NCBI RefSeq assembly: GCF_963924675.1
Contig: NC_089226.1
Span: 41,805,124 to 41,869,123 of the forward strand
Direction: 5' to 3'
Source of the DNA: Phocoena phocoena
Lineage: Eukaryota; Chordata; Mammalia; Artiodactyla; Phocoenidae
DNA length: 64,000 bases
The notes under the pieces were generated by a model. That model ran no database searches, was not told the DNA's origin, and worked only from the letters and a program-made list of their open reading frames with translations. A program made the translations under genes and the position numbers. This document shows, piece by piece, positions 25,022 through 37,800 of this stretch (positions within the stretch are counted from its first letter, which is position 1; the number at the start of each line of letters is the position of its first letter).

Positions 25022-25610
25022 ACACTCTGGTGCATGACTGCCTGGTTTGAATCCCAGCACTGCTCTTTATTATTATTTTTTTTTTAACAAATGTATTTAT
25101 TTATGGCTGTGTTGGGTCTTCGTTGCTACACACGGGCTTTCTCTAGCTGCAGACATTGGGGGCTACTCTTCACTACGGTGCGCGAGCTTCTCATCACGGT
25201 GGCTTCTCTTGTTGTGGAGCACGGGCTTTAGGCACGCGGGCTTCAGTAGTTGTGGCTCGCAGGCTCAGTAGTTGTAGCTCATGGGCTCTACAGCGCAGGC
25301 TCAGTAGTTGTGGCACACGGGCTTAGTTGCTCCGCCGCATGTGGGATCTTCCCAGACCAGGGCTCGAACCCGTGTCCCCTGCATTGACAGGTGGATTCTT
25401 AACCACTGCGCCACCCGGGACGTCCCTAGCACTGCTCTTTAGTAGCTGTGTGACCTTGGGTAAGCTATTTAACCTGTCTGTGCCTCAGTTTCTTCAACTA
25501 CACAATGAGAATGATACTGCCTACCAAATCGGATTTGAGTTAATAAATATAAAGCACTTAAAATAGTCCATGGCACGTGGTAAGTATACAACTGCTGGCT
25601 ATTAATATCA
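25022..25610 (+). repeat. MIR SINE split by a CHR SINE
   Basis: The head (CCTGGTTTGAATCCCAGCAC) lies left of the CHR insertion. The core resumes at 25441 (AGCTGTGTGACCTTGGGTAA, CTCAGTTTCTTCAACTAC) and runs to about 25610. Confidence 0.8.
25070..25427 (-). mobile_element. CHR-family SINE, long form, inside a MIR
   Basis: T-rich tail on the left, GGCTGTGTTGGGTCTTCG, and the head complement CCACCCGGGACGTCC on the right. The 14-bp duplication AGCACTGCTCTTTA is at 25056-25069 and 25428-25441. Confidence 0.92.
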
Positions 25611-25794
25611 TTAACTAAGGCAGTTTTTAGAGAGGGCAAAATCTGTGAGTCACAAGAGAGGGATAATAGAGGAAATTTACAACCTTCGGTGACATTTTTT
25701 TTTCCAACAGGAGAAGCCACATTGAAGGGAAAGGAAAGGATGTCTTCTTTACGAAAAGTAAAGGATCACTCCATGAGACCCAAAGGTCAGAGAT

Positions 25795-26210
25795 ATCTGA
25801 CTTGAATAGAGGTTTGCCACTTACTGGCTGGGTGACTTTGGGGTAACACTTAAAGCTTTTTTTTTTTTTTTTTTTTTGCTGTACACAAGCCTCTCACTGT
25901 TATGGCCTCTCCCGTTGCGGAGCACAGGCTCCGGACGCGCAGGCTCAGCGGCCATGGCTCACGGGCCCAGCTGCTCCGCGGCATGTGGGATCTTCCCGGA
26001 CCGGGACGCGAACCCGTGTCCCCTGCATCGGCAGGCGGACTCTCAACCACTGTGCCACCAGGGAAGCCCCACTTAAAGCTTTTTAAGTCTCAGTTTCCTT
26101 ATCTTTAAAACAGGGATTATACCAGTTCCCACTCTCATGAAACAGGCTTACAACTGTGTCTGGCACACAGTAAATGTTTCACAAATATGTACTGGCACTA
26201 TAATTATTAA
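25795..26210 (+). repeat. MIR SINE split by a CHR SINE
   Basis: The left part has TTTGCCACTTACTGGCTGGG then TGACTTTGGGG. The right part has TCTCAGTTTCCTTATCTTTA, TGTGTCTGGCACACAGTAAA and then TGTTTC. Confidence 0.75.
25861..26069 (-). mobile_element. CHR-family SINE, short form, inside a MIR
   Basis: Poly(T), then GCCTCTCACTGTTATGGCC and the head complement CACCAGGGAAGCCC. The 14-bp duplication CACTTAAAGCTTTT lies at 25847-25860 and 26070-26083. Confidence 0.92.
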
Positions 26211-26904
26211 GGTGTTCAGAAGAAGGGATACGAAATAGAAAATAACTGAAAACTGGGCTGAAGATAAGGGGTCAAGAGGAAGACAATCCATGGGGTAGTC
26301 CATCCCTAATAGGAAAGATACCTTTCCACAGACCCAGGTTCCTGCCATGGGTTGGGGTCAGAGCCAGGGAGGGGTCTTTTGCATGGTAACACAGGCTAAG
26401 GGTTCTTGCCAAGGCTCTGTACAACTCCTGAGTGTACACTTTCAAACTTAGGAAACTATAGCTGCATTAGGGACCTAGTCCTCAGATTCGGCCTTTAATT
26501 CCTGACAAGTTCTAGCAGGATTTCTCCTTGCAATGATGAGCCCCAGCACAGCCAGATACTGCTAAGCCCTATCTTCTAGAGCAGCATATTTCAATATGGC
26601 TTAAATTACCATCCTCATGGCACTACTTTATGTTCTGGGTCCTTGCTCCTGAAATCAGTTATAGACTGGCTGTATGACACACTTGGGAATAAAGTTTTAC
26701 TCTCTGGCTGATGGTAATGGCTGCCTGAAAAGTAGAAAAAATGTTTACTGTGTAGTTTTCTTAATACAAATCATTGTAGCTAGAGAGTGTACAGGATAAT
26801 ATACTAAGCATTTGTGTCACAAATCATTCATGTCATGCCATTATTCAGATGACATTATGATATACTAAACCAGAGGCATGGAAACCCAATGAGTTTTACA
26901 GCCA

Positions 26905-27070
26905 CAAGGGTCATAAAATTGTCTCATCCAACAACGCAGTTTTAGAGTTGAGGAAACACACCAAGAGAGGTTATGTAATTTGGACAAGGTCACACAGCTT
27001 GCCAGTAAAAAAGCTAAAATTAGACCTCAGATCTCTACTGTGAATCTGTCTCGTTGCTATTGCTTCCTTT
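26905..27070 (-). repeat. MIR SINE fragment
   Basis: Reverse MIR core: GAGTTGAGGAAACACACC, AAGAGAGGTTATGTAATTTG, then AAGGTCACACAGCTTGCCAG. Confidence 0.6.
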
Positions 27071-27204
27071 ATAATACAGGTCTTTACTTGTTCATGCCTA
27101 TAATTATTTTCCATCTTCTTAGATTTAGCTAAAATGCCTCATACTTTATGAAGCAATCCTGGAGATACCCACTTGCATCCAAAAGTGAGCTCCACATCTA
27201 AAAC

Positions 27205-27392
27205 TGAGATTCTTAAACTTTAGAAAATGTTGGAAACATGGTAGGACTTGCTAAAGCTCACATTGCAGGGCTCCACCATAGAGATTCTGGATCCGTTGGT
27301 CTGGGGTAGGGGCTGAGAATTTCTTTTCTGACAAGTTCGCAGGAGATGCTGGTCTTGGGACAACCAGTACTCTGAGAACCACTGCCCTAAAC
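27205..27392 (+). repeat. MER5A-like hAT DNA transposon relic
   Basis: Terminal inverted-repeat-like ends (GATTCTTAAACTTTAGAAAA on the left, TACTCTGAGAACCACTGCCC on the right), with a GGGCTCCACC...GTTGGTCTGGGG centre. Confidence 0.65.
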
Positions 27393-27399
27393 TGTCTGT

Positions 27400-27565
27400 A
27401 GCTTATCTATATGCACCTCCTGATAGCACTGCCTTCCTTGTATCAAAGTTACTTATGTGTGTTTGTAAATTACATACTGGACAGTAAGCTCCCTTGTTTC
27501 TTCTTCTTTTACAGTATCTAACTTGAAAAGGCAAAACTTCAATAAATTTTTGTCGAGTGAGACTT
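27400..27565 (+). repeat. L2 LINE 3' end
   Basis: GACAGTAAGCTCCCTTGTTT, then CTTCAATAAATTTTTGTCG: the L2 3'-terminal pattern, diverged. Confidence 0.45.
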
Positions 27566-27569
27566 GTCT

Positions 27570-30500
27570 AGCCAGTGTACACTGTCTAGACAGTGTACTT
27601 CACAACATGCTCCAGGGAGAGGATGAAAATGAGCATTGGACAAATCAGGAATTATAGGCATTAAACCTAGACACCTTGGAGAAATAGTACACCATTTCCC
27701 AAACTGTGTCCTATGACACATCATTCTATGATATGAAAATAGGTATGCAACTAAAATACGTTTTAGGAAATGCTGGTTGAACAAAGCTAAACAGATTTCT
27801 TAATTTAGAACTTCTTGGAGCCTTTACTATGCTCCAAAATAAACTTTCCCCATCTCCCTCCCTTAGTCACCTCTAATAATTTGCCCTGCTTTGTTAACTC
27901 CCTAGGAAAGGACAATCCGTATGTATTGTCTACTTACACTAGGAAAAGTCAAGTTCCTTGGTACTTGGTCAGGATTCAGAAATTCTCATTGCATGCACAG
28001 ACATACTATGTAAATTGTGATCCCAAGGGATAGTATATGCACTCCTTCTAAAATGTATTTGATCATGAATTTCCTCCCCATTCCTACCCCCTCCCCATAC
28101 CACCACCAGCAGGAGAAGAAACAATATTTTGTTGGGGAAATACTGATTGAGTCCAAGCTAGATATTGTGGCTCAGACAGGTCAAACAGCTGCCTGGAAAG
28201 CTTTGGAGGTGAGGGCTAATCCCAAGATTCTTGAGACTGGTTCATTATTCTTCACCATATCACAGGGTATGTTTTCCCATTTCAACTAAGCTGAGACTTA
28301 CCCCTGAAGAAACTGCTTCACTATTTGTCATATAAACACATCTCCATGCTCTCCAACTGAAGAAAAAGCTGCATGTTCTATAGTGTGCTGTATATTTTCT
28401 TTTCTCATTAAAAAAAAAAAAGGCAAATAGAGAATTTTCACAGTCCTATGAGCTACAAAGACTGGTATGAGGGGAAGAACCTTATTAATGTTAAATAATC
28501 ATCCTTATATTTTCATAGTTTTTATTATCTATTTTTACTTAGTCAATGATCAAAAGCAGTTTGCCAAATCAAAAATATTCTGAGATGCAAAACCTAAAAC
28601 CAAGTTCATATTTCACACCTCTCTGGAAAATTGTGCTTGTCTACTTGAGCCCCAAGCCTAAGCAGGGTTTTACAAGCAAAAGAGTATTTCATTGACAAGG
28701 ATAAGATATCAACTTCTGCCATTCTGAACAAGGACCAAATCCCAAACCAAAGCCTCCAGTTGGCTCTGCCAACCAGCCATTCAGAATGTTACCCAAACCC
28801 AATCTTTTTCACTATAATAATACTGTAAATTCTCATTTTTTCCAGTTGTCCACATCTTTCTATTGTCTAAGAGTGGTCTCTCAGAAGGAAAGTCAGTCAG
28901 CATGAAGCAAGTGTAATTCAAGTTGGTCCTGAGAAAAATGGAAGATTCAGGCCACACAGCGGCAGTGTTATGAACACCCTCCTTTATTTTCTCCCCAGGT
29001 GCTAGAAATATTTCCATACAACAGTGGTTAATGTCAAGTATCATTTCATCAGTAAATGCTTCAAATTCAGGGGTAATTCAACCAGGGGCTATAAGAAGGA
29101 AGATTAGCATGTTGTTCAAGCCTTTTAAAAATCACTTTTCCCTCTGGAGAAAGAAATTCATCATGGGGTAAGAGAAAAAAAAATGTATGGAGTGGATATA
29201 ATTTGCTTCTACGCTTGGCTGTCTGGGAAAATGTTCCAGAAAAATGCATGATTTCAATTTTTCTCTGGTGGGCCTCGCTGGCAGAAACCAAAGAGTAAAT
29301 ACATTAGTGTTCACTTATGCTCAAGATTTTTTTTAAATGAAGAAAAAAAAAAGCAAAAAAGAGCCTTTTCCAAGTAATAGCATTTACTCTTGCATAACTG
29401 CCTGAAAGAAAAAAGAACCCAAATAGTTTCAGATGGAACAATTGTTTTTAACAGTGTTCATTCCAATAGTTAGGGGGCAAAATGCAGTTGAAGGGAAATG
29501 TGTTCTCTGAGCCCTTAGCTTAGTACGTTCTGACACAACCCATATTTACTGCTGTGTTAATTCCTGCGGTCTGTCCTATTTCCAAAAGTTAACATCCTTT
29601 CAGCCATCCCAATTGCTGTACCCCTTTAAAAGTGGGTCTCCTTCAAGGAAAAGAGTATTCTGCATAGTAAAATCAGGCATCAGGAAAGCAGAACATGGGG
29701 GAGCATCCCTCAGTACCTCCCTTCCCCACTGTGATAAGTGATTGGTAACGTTAGGAAGTGCATCCTTGGGAGAGCTGAGGAAGGGTGAGGTACACAGAGC
29801 CCTGGGACCAAAACAAGGTAACGGGGTATCAGGTTTCCCTCATCCCAAAGAACCTAATCACCAAAGGAAGATGTGAAAATGATAAAACACCCTAAAGACT
29901 ACTGGAGGACTTCTGGGAGAATTCATTCAACTCCAAATTTTTCCAAAATTACACATGGGATCTGGTCTTATTCTGGACAAAGCAGGTCACAAGTTCTAGA
30001 AGGCAGTTCTGGAAAGGCCTAGGTGTTTGGCTAAATGCCCCCTCCCCCAAATGTAAGAAGGCAGCAGCACTGGTCCCTAAATATTATGCACAGTACAGCA
30101 TTGCTAAATGAATCTAAAAAGAAAAGAGATACACACTCAACTCTCTACAATGGCGTGATACTATATGTGTCACCTCATGAAGGCTGGGGAATGGGCAGAT
30201 GAAGATGGGAAAAAGAATACGTGGGCAAGAAATGAAGAAACAATACATCCGGGAATGGGTGAGACTCTTTTAAAAAAGGTATTCTAGGCAGCAATCCCAA
30301 TACACTCAAAAAGGAGAAGAGATGAAGAAACAGGTTAACTTATGGAAGATGAACACACTATGGTGAGAGGTAAAGAATACAGGAGAAGGCAAAGAAGATG
30401 ATTTGGGAATAAGCAACGAAAAAAACTGGCCAGGATTTAAAACAGCTCACATGTAGGTCAAAAAATGCAGTCTCGAAGTTTGCTGACAATCCAGAAATCT

Positions 30501-30620
30501 TGTCAGTCACGTCTCCTACATTGACATCACTGACAACTGTGCCTTAGCAAACAAGGCACAAATGCAGATCGGCTTCCTTCAGCTCTCCCATACTCTCCAT
30601 TAAGGTTATTTTTTACTGAT
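27570..30620. other. Intron, nothing recognised
   Basis: Three kilobases without a recognisable exon, RNA gene or confident repeat. A-runs occur at 28411-28421 and 29341-29352. Confidence 0.45.
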
Positions 30621-30624
30621 TCAT

Positions 30625-30702
30625 GGGTTTATACTAACATTGCTTGGATTAGTACCCAGTGCTAATGAGACCAAGGTCACAGGTTCAATCCCCACTACCC
30701 AG
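30625..30702 (+). pseudogene. tRNA-Ile(AAT)-like relic
   Basis: GCTAATGAGACCAAGGTCAC followed by AGGTTCAATCCCC aligns with the anticodon arm, variable loop and T arm of tRNA-Ile (anticodon AAT at 30664-30666). The D-arm region (TTGGATTAGTACCCAGT) is weaker. T-stem pairs are lost, several in a way consistent with CpG decay. No acceptor stem can be drawn, so it is not a working tRNA. Confidence 0.4.
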
Positions 30703-31540
30703 ACTACCCAGAGTCTTCCTAATAACAGGTCATCAAGGACAGCTGAGCATCAACTTCCCTCCATCTCAACTGAGAAGGCTAAGGATGCAGAATCATGTGT
30801 CAGTGGGGTCTTCACGTTCAGTAAAGAAAACATGTTTCCTGAGAGGGATGAGATATTTTTAACATTTCTGTAGATCCACATGGAAGGAGTTGTCAAAGAA
30901 CCTCGGAGCACCTAGATAGTAATTTTCAGCATAACCAACCTTAGCCTAACATATTAGGTCCGGGGCAGGGTTAGTATCCCAAAGCACTTGTAAAAGGACT
31001 AGGTGTGGGCACCCAGTGCCTCAGAGCTGGCTTGACAAGAACTCTGCCCCCTCGAATGGGGAGCCAAAAGGCCAAGGGTAGGTCCTATCTTTCGAGAATA
31101 GCTACTAAGCACACACGGACAAGGCTGGTCAGTGGAGTCACCAGGAGAGATGCTAAACTGCTACTTCCTGCATCTCTGTCAATACTGCTGCACATTACAA
31201 TTTTGGAAGAATCAGGACCCAAAGTGGTGGGTGTGGCTAATGAAATGGTTTCCTGGGACATCCCCTCACCCCGCTTCCTGGGACCCTCGTATCACTTTGG
31301 AACCTGAGAGCCAGAAGTGGAAAACCAGTCAGATGTAGTAGGTTCAAAAAGACAGTGAAAAAAAAAAAAAGAAAAGAAAGAAAGTGAATGTTATAAGAAT
31401 GCAATGAGTTCAAATCCAGGACTGTGGAGCTGCAGATTAAAGTTCACTCACGGCTGACGAGAATGAGGGTGCCACTGACGGCACATTTCCTGTGCTTTCA
31501 GGATAATAAAGACCAAAACTGTTAAAATGCCTGAGAAGGT
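30703..31540. other. Intron, nothing recognised
   Basis: Includes an A/GA-rich simple run at 31357-31384. Two overlapping 68-100-codon frames near 31005-31338 are without recognisable domains. Confidence 0.45.
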
Positions 31541-31544
31541 TCTG

Positions 31545-31865
31545 CTGAATCTGGCCCTCGCTTCTTTTCTGGACTCATCTCTAACCACTCTGCATTTAGC
31601 CACACTGGCCTTTTTCTTGTTCCTGGCAGATCACCTCCTGCCCCACGCACTTTGTACATGCTGTTGCCCCTGAGTTTAACTCTTCCCAGGCCCATCTCCA
31701 TCAGGAAACACGTTCCCAGTCACCACAGCTTCTGTATCCCTCCAGGCACATTTCTCCGATCACCAAGACTAGCTGTGGCTTCTTGTTATTGGTCCTCAGA
31801 GCACCCAGAACATTTCTTTCATCACAGTTATTACCATTTGAATTATACTTTAATAAGACCATTTG
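31545..31865 (+). repeat. L2 LINE, left part (split by L1)
   Basis: CACGCACTTTGTACATGCTG, then ACTCTTCCCAGGCCCATC, ATTTCTTTCATCACAGTTAT: the near-3' region of L2. It continues at 39298 after the L1. Confidence 0.65.
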
Positions 31866-33886
31866 GAGGGCTTCCGAGAAGATGGCGGAAAAGTAAGACG
31901 CGGAGATCACCTTCCTCGCCACAGACACGCCAGAAATACATCTACACGTGGAACAACTCCTACAGAACACCTACTGAACGCTGGCAGAAGACCTCAGACC
32001 TCCCAAAAGGCAAGAAACCCCCCACGTACCTGGGTAGGGCAAAAGAATAAACAGAGACAAAAGAATAGGGACGGGACCTGCACCTGTGGGAGGGAGCTGT
32101 GAAGGAAGAAACGTTTCCACACACTAGGAAGCCCCTTCGCGGACGGAGACGGCGGGTGGCGGAGAGGGAAAGCTTCAGTACCAAGGAGGAGAGCACAGCA
32201 ACAGGGGTGCGGAGGGAAAGCGGAGAGATTCCCGCACAGAGGATCAGGGCCGACCGGCACTCACCAGGCCTAGAGGCTTGTCTGCTCACCCGCCGGGGCG
32301 GGCGGCGCTGGGAGCTGAGGCTCGGGCTTCGGTCGGAGGGCAGGGAGAGGACTGGGGTTGGCTGCGTGAACACAGCCTGAAGGCGTTAGTGCGCCGCGGC
32401 TGGCCAGGAGGGAGTCCGGGGAAAAGTCTGGAGCTGCTGAAGAGGCAAGAGAGTTTTTCTTCCCTCTTTGTTTCCTGGTGCGCGAGGAGACGGGATTAAG
32501 AGCGCTGCTTAAAGGAGCTCCAGAGACCGGCGCGAGCTGCGGCTAAAAGCGCGGACCCCAGAAACGGGCATGAGACGCTAAGGCCGGGGCTGCCGCCACC
32601 AAGAAGCCTGTGTGCGAGCACAGGTCACTCTCCACACCCCGCTTCCAGGGAGCCTGTGCAGCCCGTCACTGCCAGAGTCCCGGGATCCAGGGACAACTCA
32701 CCCGGGAGAACGCACAGCGCGCCTCAGGCTGGTGCAACGTCACGCCGGCCGCAGGCTCGCCCCGCACTCCGTGCCCCTCCCTCCCCCCACGGCCTGAGTG
32801 AGTCAGAGCCCCGGAGTCAGCGGCTCCTATAACCCCATCCTGTCTGAGTGAAGAATAGACGCCCTCCGGAGACCTACACGCAGAGGCGGGGCCAAATCCA
32901 AAGCTGAGGCCCTGGGAGCTGTGAGAACAAAGAAGAGAAAGGGAAATCTCTCCCAGCAGCCTCAGAAGCAGCGGATTAAAGCTCCACAATCAACTTCATG
33001 TACCTGCATCTGTGGAATACATGAATAGACAACCAATCATCCCAAATTAAGGAGGTGGGCTTTGAGAGCAAGATTTATGATTTTTTCCCCTTTTCCTCTT
33101 TTTGTGAGTGTGTATGTGTATACTTCTGTGTGAGATTTTGTCTGTATAGCTTTGCTTCCACCATTTGTCCTAGGGTTCTATCCGTCCATTTTTTGTTTTT
33201 GTTTTATTCTTTTTCTTAATAATTATTTTTATTTTAATAACGTTATTATATTTTATCTTACTTTATTTTATTTTACTTTATCTTCTTTCTTTCTTTTTTC
33301 CTTCCTTCCCTCCTTCCTTCCTCCCTCCCTTCTTTCTTTCTACTTCTACTAATTCTTACTTTCTACTTTTTCTCCCTTTTATTCTGAGCCGTGTGGATGA
33401 AAGGCTCGTGGTGCTACAGCCAGGAGTCAGTGCTGTGCCTCTGAAGTGGGAGAGCCAACGTCAGGACACTGGTCCACAAGAGACCTCCCAGCTCAACATA
33501 ACATCAAACGGCGAAAATCTCCCAGAGATCTCCATCTCAACACCAGCACCCAGCTTCACTCAACGACCAGCAAGCTACAGTGCTGGGCATCCTATGCCAA
33601 ACAACTAGCAAGACAGGAGCACAACCCCACCCATTAGCAGAGAGGCTGCCTAAAATCATAATAAGTCCACAGACACCCCAAAACACACCACCAGACGTGG
33701 ACCTGCCCAACAGAAAGACAAGATCCAGCCTCATCCACCAGAACACAGGCACTAGTCCCCTCCACCAGGAAGCCTACACAACCCACTGAACCAACCTTAG
33801 CCACTGGGGACAGACACCAAAAACAACAGGAACTACGAACCTGCAGGCTGCAAAAAGGAGACCCCAAACACAGTAAGATAAGCAAA
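31866..33886 (+). promoter_or_regulatory. L1 5' UTR (internal promoter region)
   Basis: Two kilobases from the element start to the ORF1 start. The first kilobase is GC- and CpG-rich (most of 32100-32800). The second ends in a pyrimidine-rich CTTT/CCTT tract at about 33285-33350. L1 5' UTRs carry an RNA polymerase II promoter; activity here is unknown. Reading frames inside it are chance frames. Confidence 0.75.
33285..33350 (+). repeat. CT-rich tract in the L1 5' UTR
   Basis: Runs of CTTT, CCTT and CCCT units. Confidence 0.8.
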
Positions 33887-34775
33887 ATGAGAAGACAGAA
33901 AAACACACAGCAGATGAAGGAGCAAGATAAAAACCCACTAGACGTAACAAATGAAGACGAAATAGGCAGTCTACCCGAAAAAAGAATTCAGAATATTGAT
34001 AGTAAAGATGATCCGAAATCTTGGAAGTAGAATGGACAAAATGCAAGAAACAGTTAACAAGGACCTACAAGAACTAAAGATGAAACAAGCAACGATGAAC
34101 AATGCAATAAATGAAATTAAAATCACTCTAGATAGGATCAATAGCAGAATAACTGAGGCAGAAGAACGGATAAGTGACCTGGAAGATAAAGTAGTGGAAA
34201 TAACTACTGCAGAGCAGAATAAAGAAAAAAGAATGAAAAGAACTGAGGACAGTCTCAGAGACCTCTGGGACAACATTAAATGCACCAACATACGATTTAT
34301 AGGGGTTCCAGAAGAAGAGAAAAAGAAAGGGACTCAGAAAATATTTGAAGGGATTATAGTTGAAAACATCCCTAATGTGGGAAAGGAAATAGTTAATCAA
34401 GTCCAGGAAGCACAGAGAGTCCCATACAGGATAAATCCAAGGAGAAATGCGCCAAGACACATATTAATCAAACTGTCAAAAATTAAATACAAAGAAAACA
34501 TATTAAAAGCAGCGAGGGAAAAACAACAAATAACACACAAGGGAATCGCCTAAGGCTAACAGCTGATCTTTCAGCAGAAACTCTGCAAGCCAGAAGGGAC
34601 TGGCAGGACATTTAAAGTGATGAAGGAGAAAAACCTGCAACCAAGATTATTCTACCCAGCAAGGATCTCATTCAGATTTGATGGAGAAATTAAAACCTTT
34701 ACAGACAAGCAAAAGCTGAGAGAGTTCAGCACCACCAAAACAGCTTTACAACAACTGCTAAAGGAACTTCTCTAG
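33887..34775 (+). pseudogene. L1 ORF1 (RNA-binding protein), broken
   Basis: L1 ORF1p is a trimeric coiled-coil RNA chaperone. Here the start frame (33887) reads 47 codons and ends at a TAG at 34028-34030. The main part lies in another frame (about 33996-34553, 185 codons) with a heptad-like coiled-coil region (INEIKITLDRINSRITEAEE and on) and then the RRM-type part (IRFIGVPEEE). That frame stops early at 34551-34553. The C-terminal domain remains as sequence, but with further small deletions, up to about 34775. No functional ORF1p is expected. Confidence 0.9.
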
Positions 34776-34833
34776 TCAAGAAACACAAGAGAAGGAAAAG
34801 ACCTACAATAACAAACCCAAAACAGTAAAGAAG

Positions 34834-37800
34834 ATGGGAAGAGGAACATACATATCAATAATTACCTTAAATGTAAATGTACTAAATGCTCCCACCAAAA
34901 GACAAAGATTGGCTGAATGGATACAAAAACAAGACCCATATATTTGCTGTCTACAAGAGACCCACTTCAGACCTAGAGAGACATACAGACTGAAAGTAAG
35001 GGGATGGAAAAAGATATTTCATGCAAATGGAAACCAAAAGAAAGCTGGAGTAGCAATTCTCATATCAGACAAAATAGATTTTAACATCATAAAATAATAA
35101 AATATTAGAAGAGACAAAGAAGGACACTACATAATGATCAAGAGATCGATCCAAGAAGAAGATATAACAATTGTAAATATTTATGCACCCAACATAGGAG
35201 CACCTCAATACATAAGGCAAATACTAACAGCCATAAAAGGGGAAATCGACAGTAACATATTCATAGTAGGGAACTTTAACACCCCACTTTCACCAATGGA
35301 CAGATCATCCAAATTTAAAATAAATAAGGAAACACAAGCTTTACATGACACATTAAATAAGATGGACTTAACTGATATTTATAGGAAATTCCATCCAAAA
35401 CAACAGAATACACATTTTTCTCAAGTGCTCATGAAACATTCTCCAGGACCGAACATATCTTAGGTCACAAATCAAGCCTTCGAAATTTAAGAAAATTGAA
35501 ATCATATCAAGTATCCTTTCTGACCACAACACTATGAGACCAGATATCAATTAAAGGAAAAGAACTGTAAAAAATACAAACACATGGAGACTAAACAATA
35601 CACTAGTTAATAACGAAGTGATCACTGAGGAAATCAAAGAGGAAATAAAATAATACCTACAAACAAATGACAATGGAGACATGACGACCCAAAATCTATG
35701 GGATGCAGCAAAAGCAGTTCTAAAAGGGAAGTTTATAGCAATACAATCCTACCTTAAGAAACAGGAAATATCTCCAATAAACAACTTAACCTTGCACCTA
35801 AAGCAATTAGAGAAAGAAGAACAAAAAACCTCAAAGTTAGCAGAAGGAAAGAAATCATAAAAATTAGATCAGAAATAAATGAAAAAGAAACGAAGGAAAT
35901 GATAGCAAAGATCAATAAAACTAAAAGCTGGTTCTTTGAGAAGATAAACAAAATTGATAAACCATTAGCCAGACTCATCAAGAAAAAAAGGGTGAAGACT
36001 CAAATCAATAGAATTACAAATGAAAAAGGAGCAGTAACAACTGACACTGCAGAAATACAAAAGATCATGAGAGATTACTACAAGCAACTCTATGCCAATA
36101 AAATGGACAACCTGGAAGAAATGGACAAATTCTTAGAAATGCACAACCTGCAAAGACTGAATCAGGAAGAAATAGAAAATATGAACAGACCAATCACAAG
36201 CACTGAAATTGAAACTGTGATTAAAAATCTTCCAACAGGGCTTCCCTGGTGGCGCAGTGGTTGAGAGTCTGCCTGCCGATGCAGGGGACACAGGTTCGTG
36301 CCCCGGTCTGGGAGGATCCCGCATGCCGCGGAGCGGCTGGGCCCGTGAGCCATGGCCACTGACCCTGCGGATCCGGAGCCTGTGCTCCACAACGGGAGAG
36401 GCCACAACAGTGAGAGGCCTGCATACCACAAAAAGAAAAGAAAAAAAAAAAAAAATCTTCCAACAAACAAAAGCCCAGGACCAGATGGCTTCACAGGTGA
36501 ATTCTATCAAACATTTAGAGAAGAGATAACACCTATCCTTCTCAAACTCTTCCAAAATATAGCACAGGGAGGAACACTCCCAAACACATTCTACGAGGCC
36601 ACCATCACCCTGATACCAAAACCAGACAAGGATGTCACAAAGAAAGAAAACTACAGACCAATATCACTGATGAACATAGATGCAAAAATACTCAACAAAC
36701 TACTAGCAAACAGAATCCAACAGCACATTAAAAGGATCATACACCATGATCAAGTGGGGTTTATTCCAGGAATGCAAGGATTCTTCAATATACGCAAATC
36801 AATCAACGTGATACACCATATTAACAAACTGAAGGAGAAAAACCATATGATCATCTCAATAGATGCAGAGAAAGCTTTGGACAAAATTCAACACCCATTT
36901 ATGATAAAAACCCTGCAGAAAGTAGGCATAGAGGGAACTTTCCTCAACATAGTAAAGGCCATATATGACAAACCCACAGCCAACATCGTCCTCAATGGTG
37001 AAAAACTGAAACCATTCCCACTAAGATCAGGAAGAAGACAAGGTTGCCCACTCTCACCACTCTTATTCAACATAGTTTTGGAAGTTTTAGCCACAGCAAT
37101 CAGAGAAGAAAAGGAAATAAAAGGAATCCAAATCGGAAAAGGAGAAGTAAAACTGTCACTGTTTGCAGATGACATGATACTATACATAGAGAATCCTAAA
37201 GACGCTACCAGAAAACTACTAGAGCTAATCAATGAATTTGGTAAAGTAGCAGGATACAAAATTAATGCACAGAAATCTCTGGCATTCCTGTACACTAATG
37301 ATGAAAAATCTGAAAGTGAAATCAAGAAAACACTCCCATTTACTACTGCAACAAAAAGAATAAAATATCTAGCAATAAACCTACCTAAGGAGACAAAAGA
37401 CCTGTATGCAGAAAATTATAAGACACTGATGAAAGAAATTAAAGATGATACAAATAGATGGAGAGATATACCATGTACTTGGATTGGAAGAATCAACACT
37501 GTGAAAATGACTCTACTACGCAAAGCAATCTACAGATTTAGTGCAATCCCTATCAAACTACCACTGGCATTTTTCACAGAACTAGAACAAAAACTTTCAC
37601 AATTTGTATGGAAACACAAAAGACCCCAAATAGCCAAAGCAATATTGAGAACAAAAAACGGAGCTGGAGGAATCAGGCTCCTTACTTCAGACTATACTAC
37701 AAAGCTACAGTAATGAAGACAGTATGGTACTGGCACCAAACCAGAAATATAGATCAATGGAACAGGATAGAAAGCCCAGAGATAAACCCACACACATATG

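Noticed and set aside
31960..32373. 137-codon minus-strand frame and neighbours in GC-rich DNA
   Set aside because: Lies in the L1 5' UTR, where stop-poor GC-rich sequence gives chance frames on both strands.
32100..32800. CpG-rich stretch as a FAT3 promoter island
   Set aside because: It is inside the L1 5' UTR and on the opposite strand to FAT3.
36352..37713. 453-codon frame that looks like a reverse-transcriptase gene
   Set aside because: It begins inside a CHR SINE and runs into decayed L1 ORF2; not a gene.
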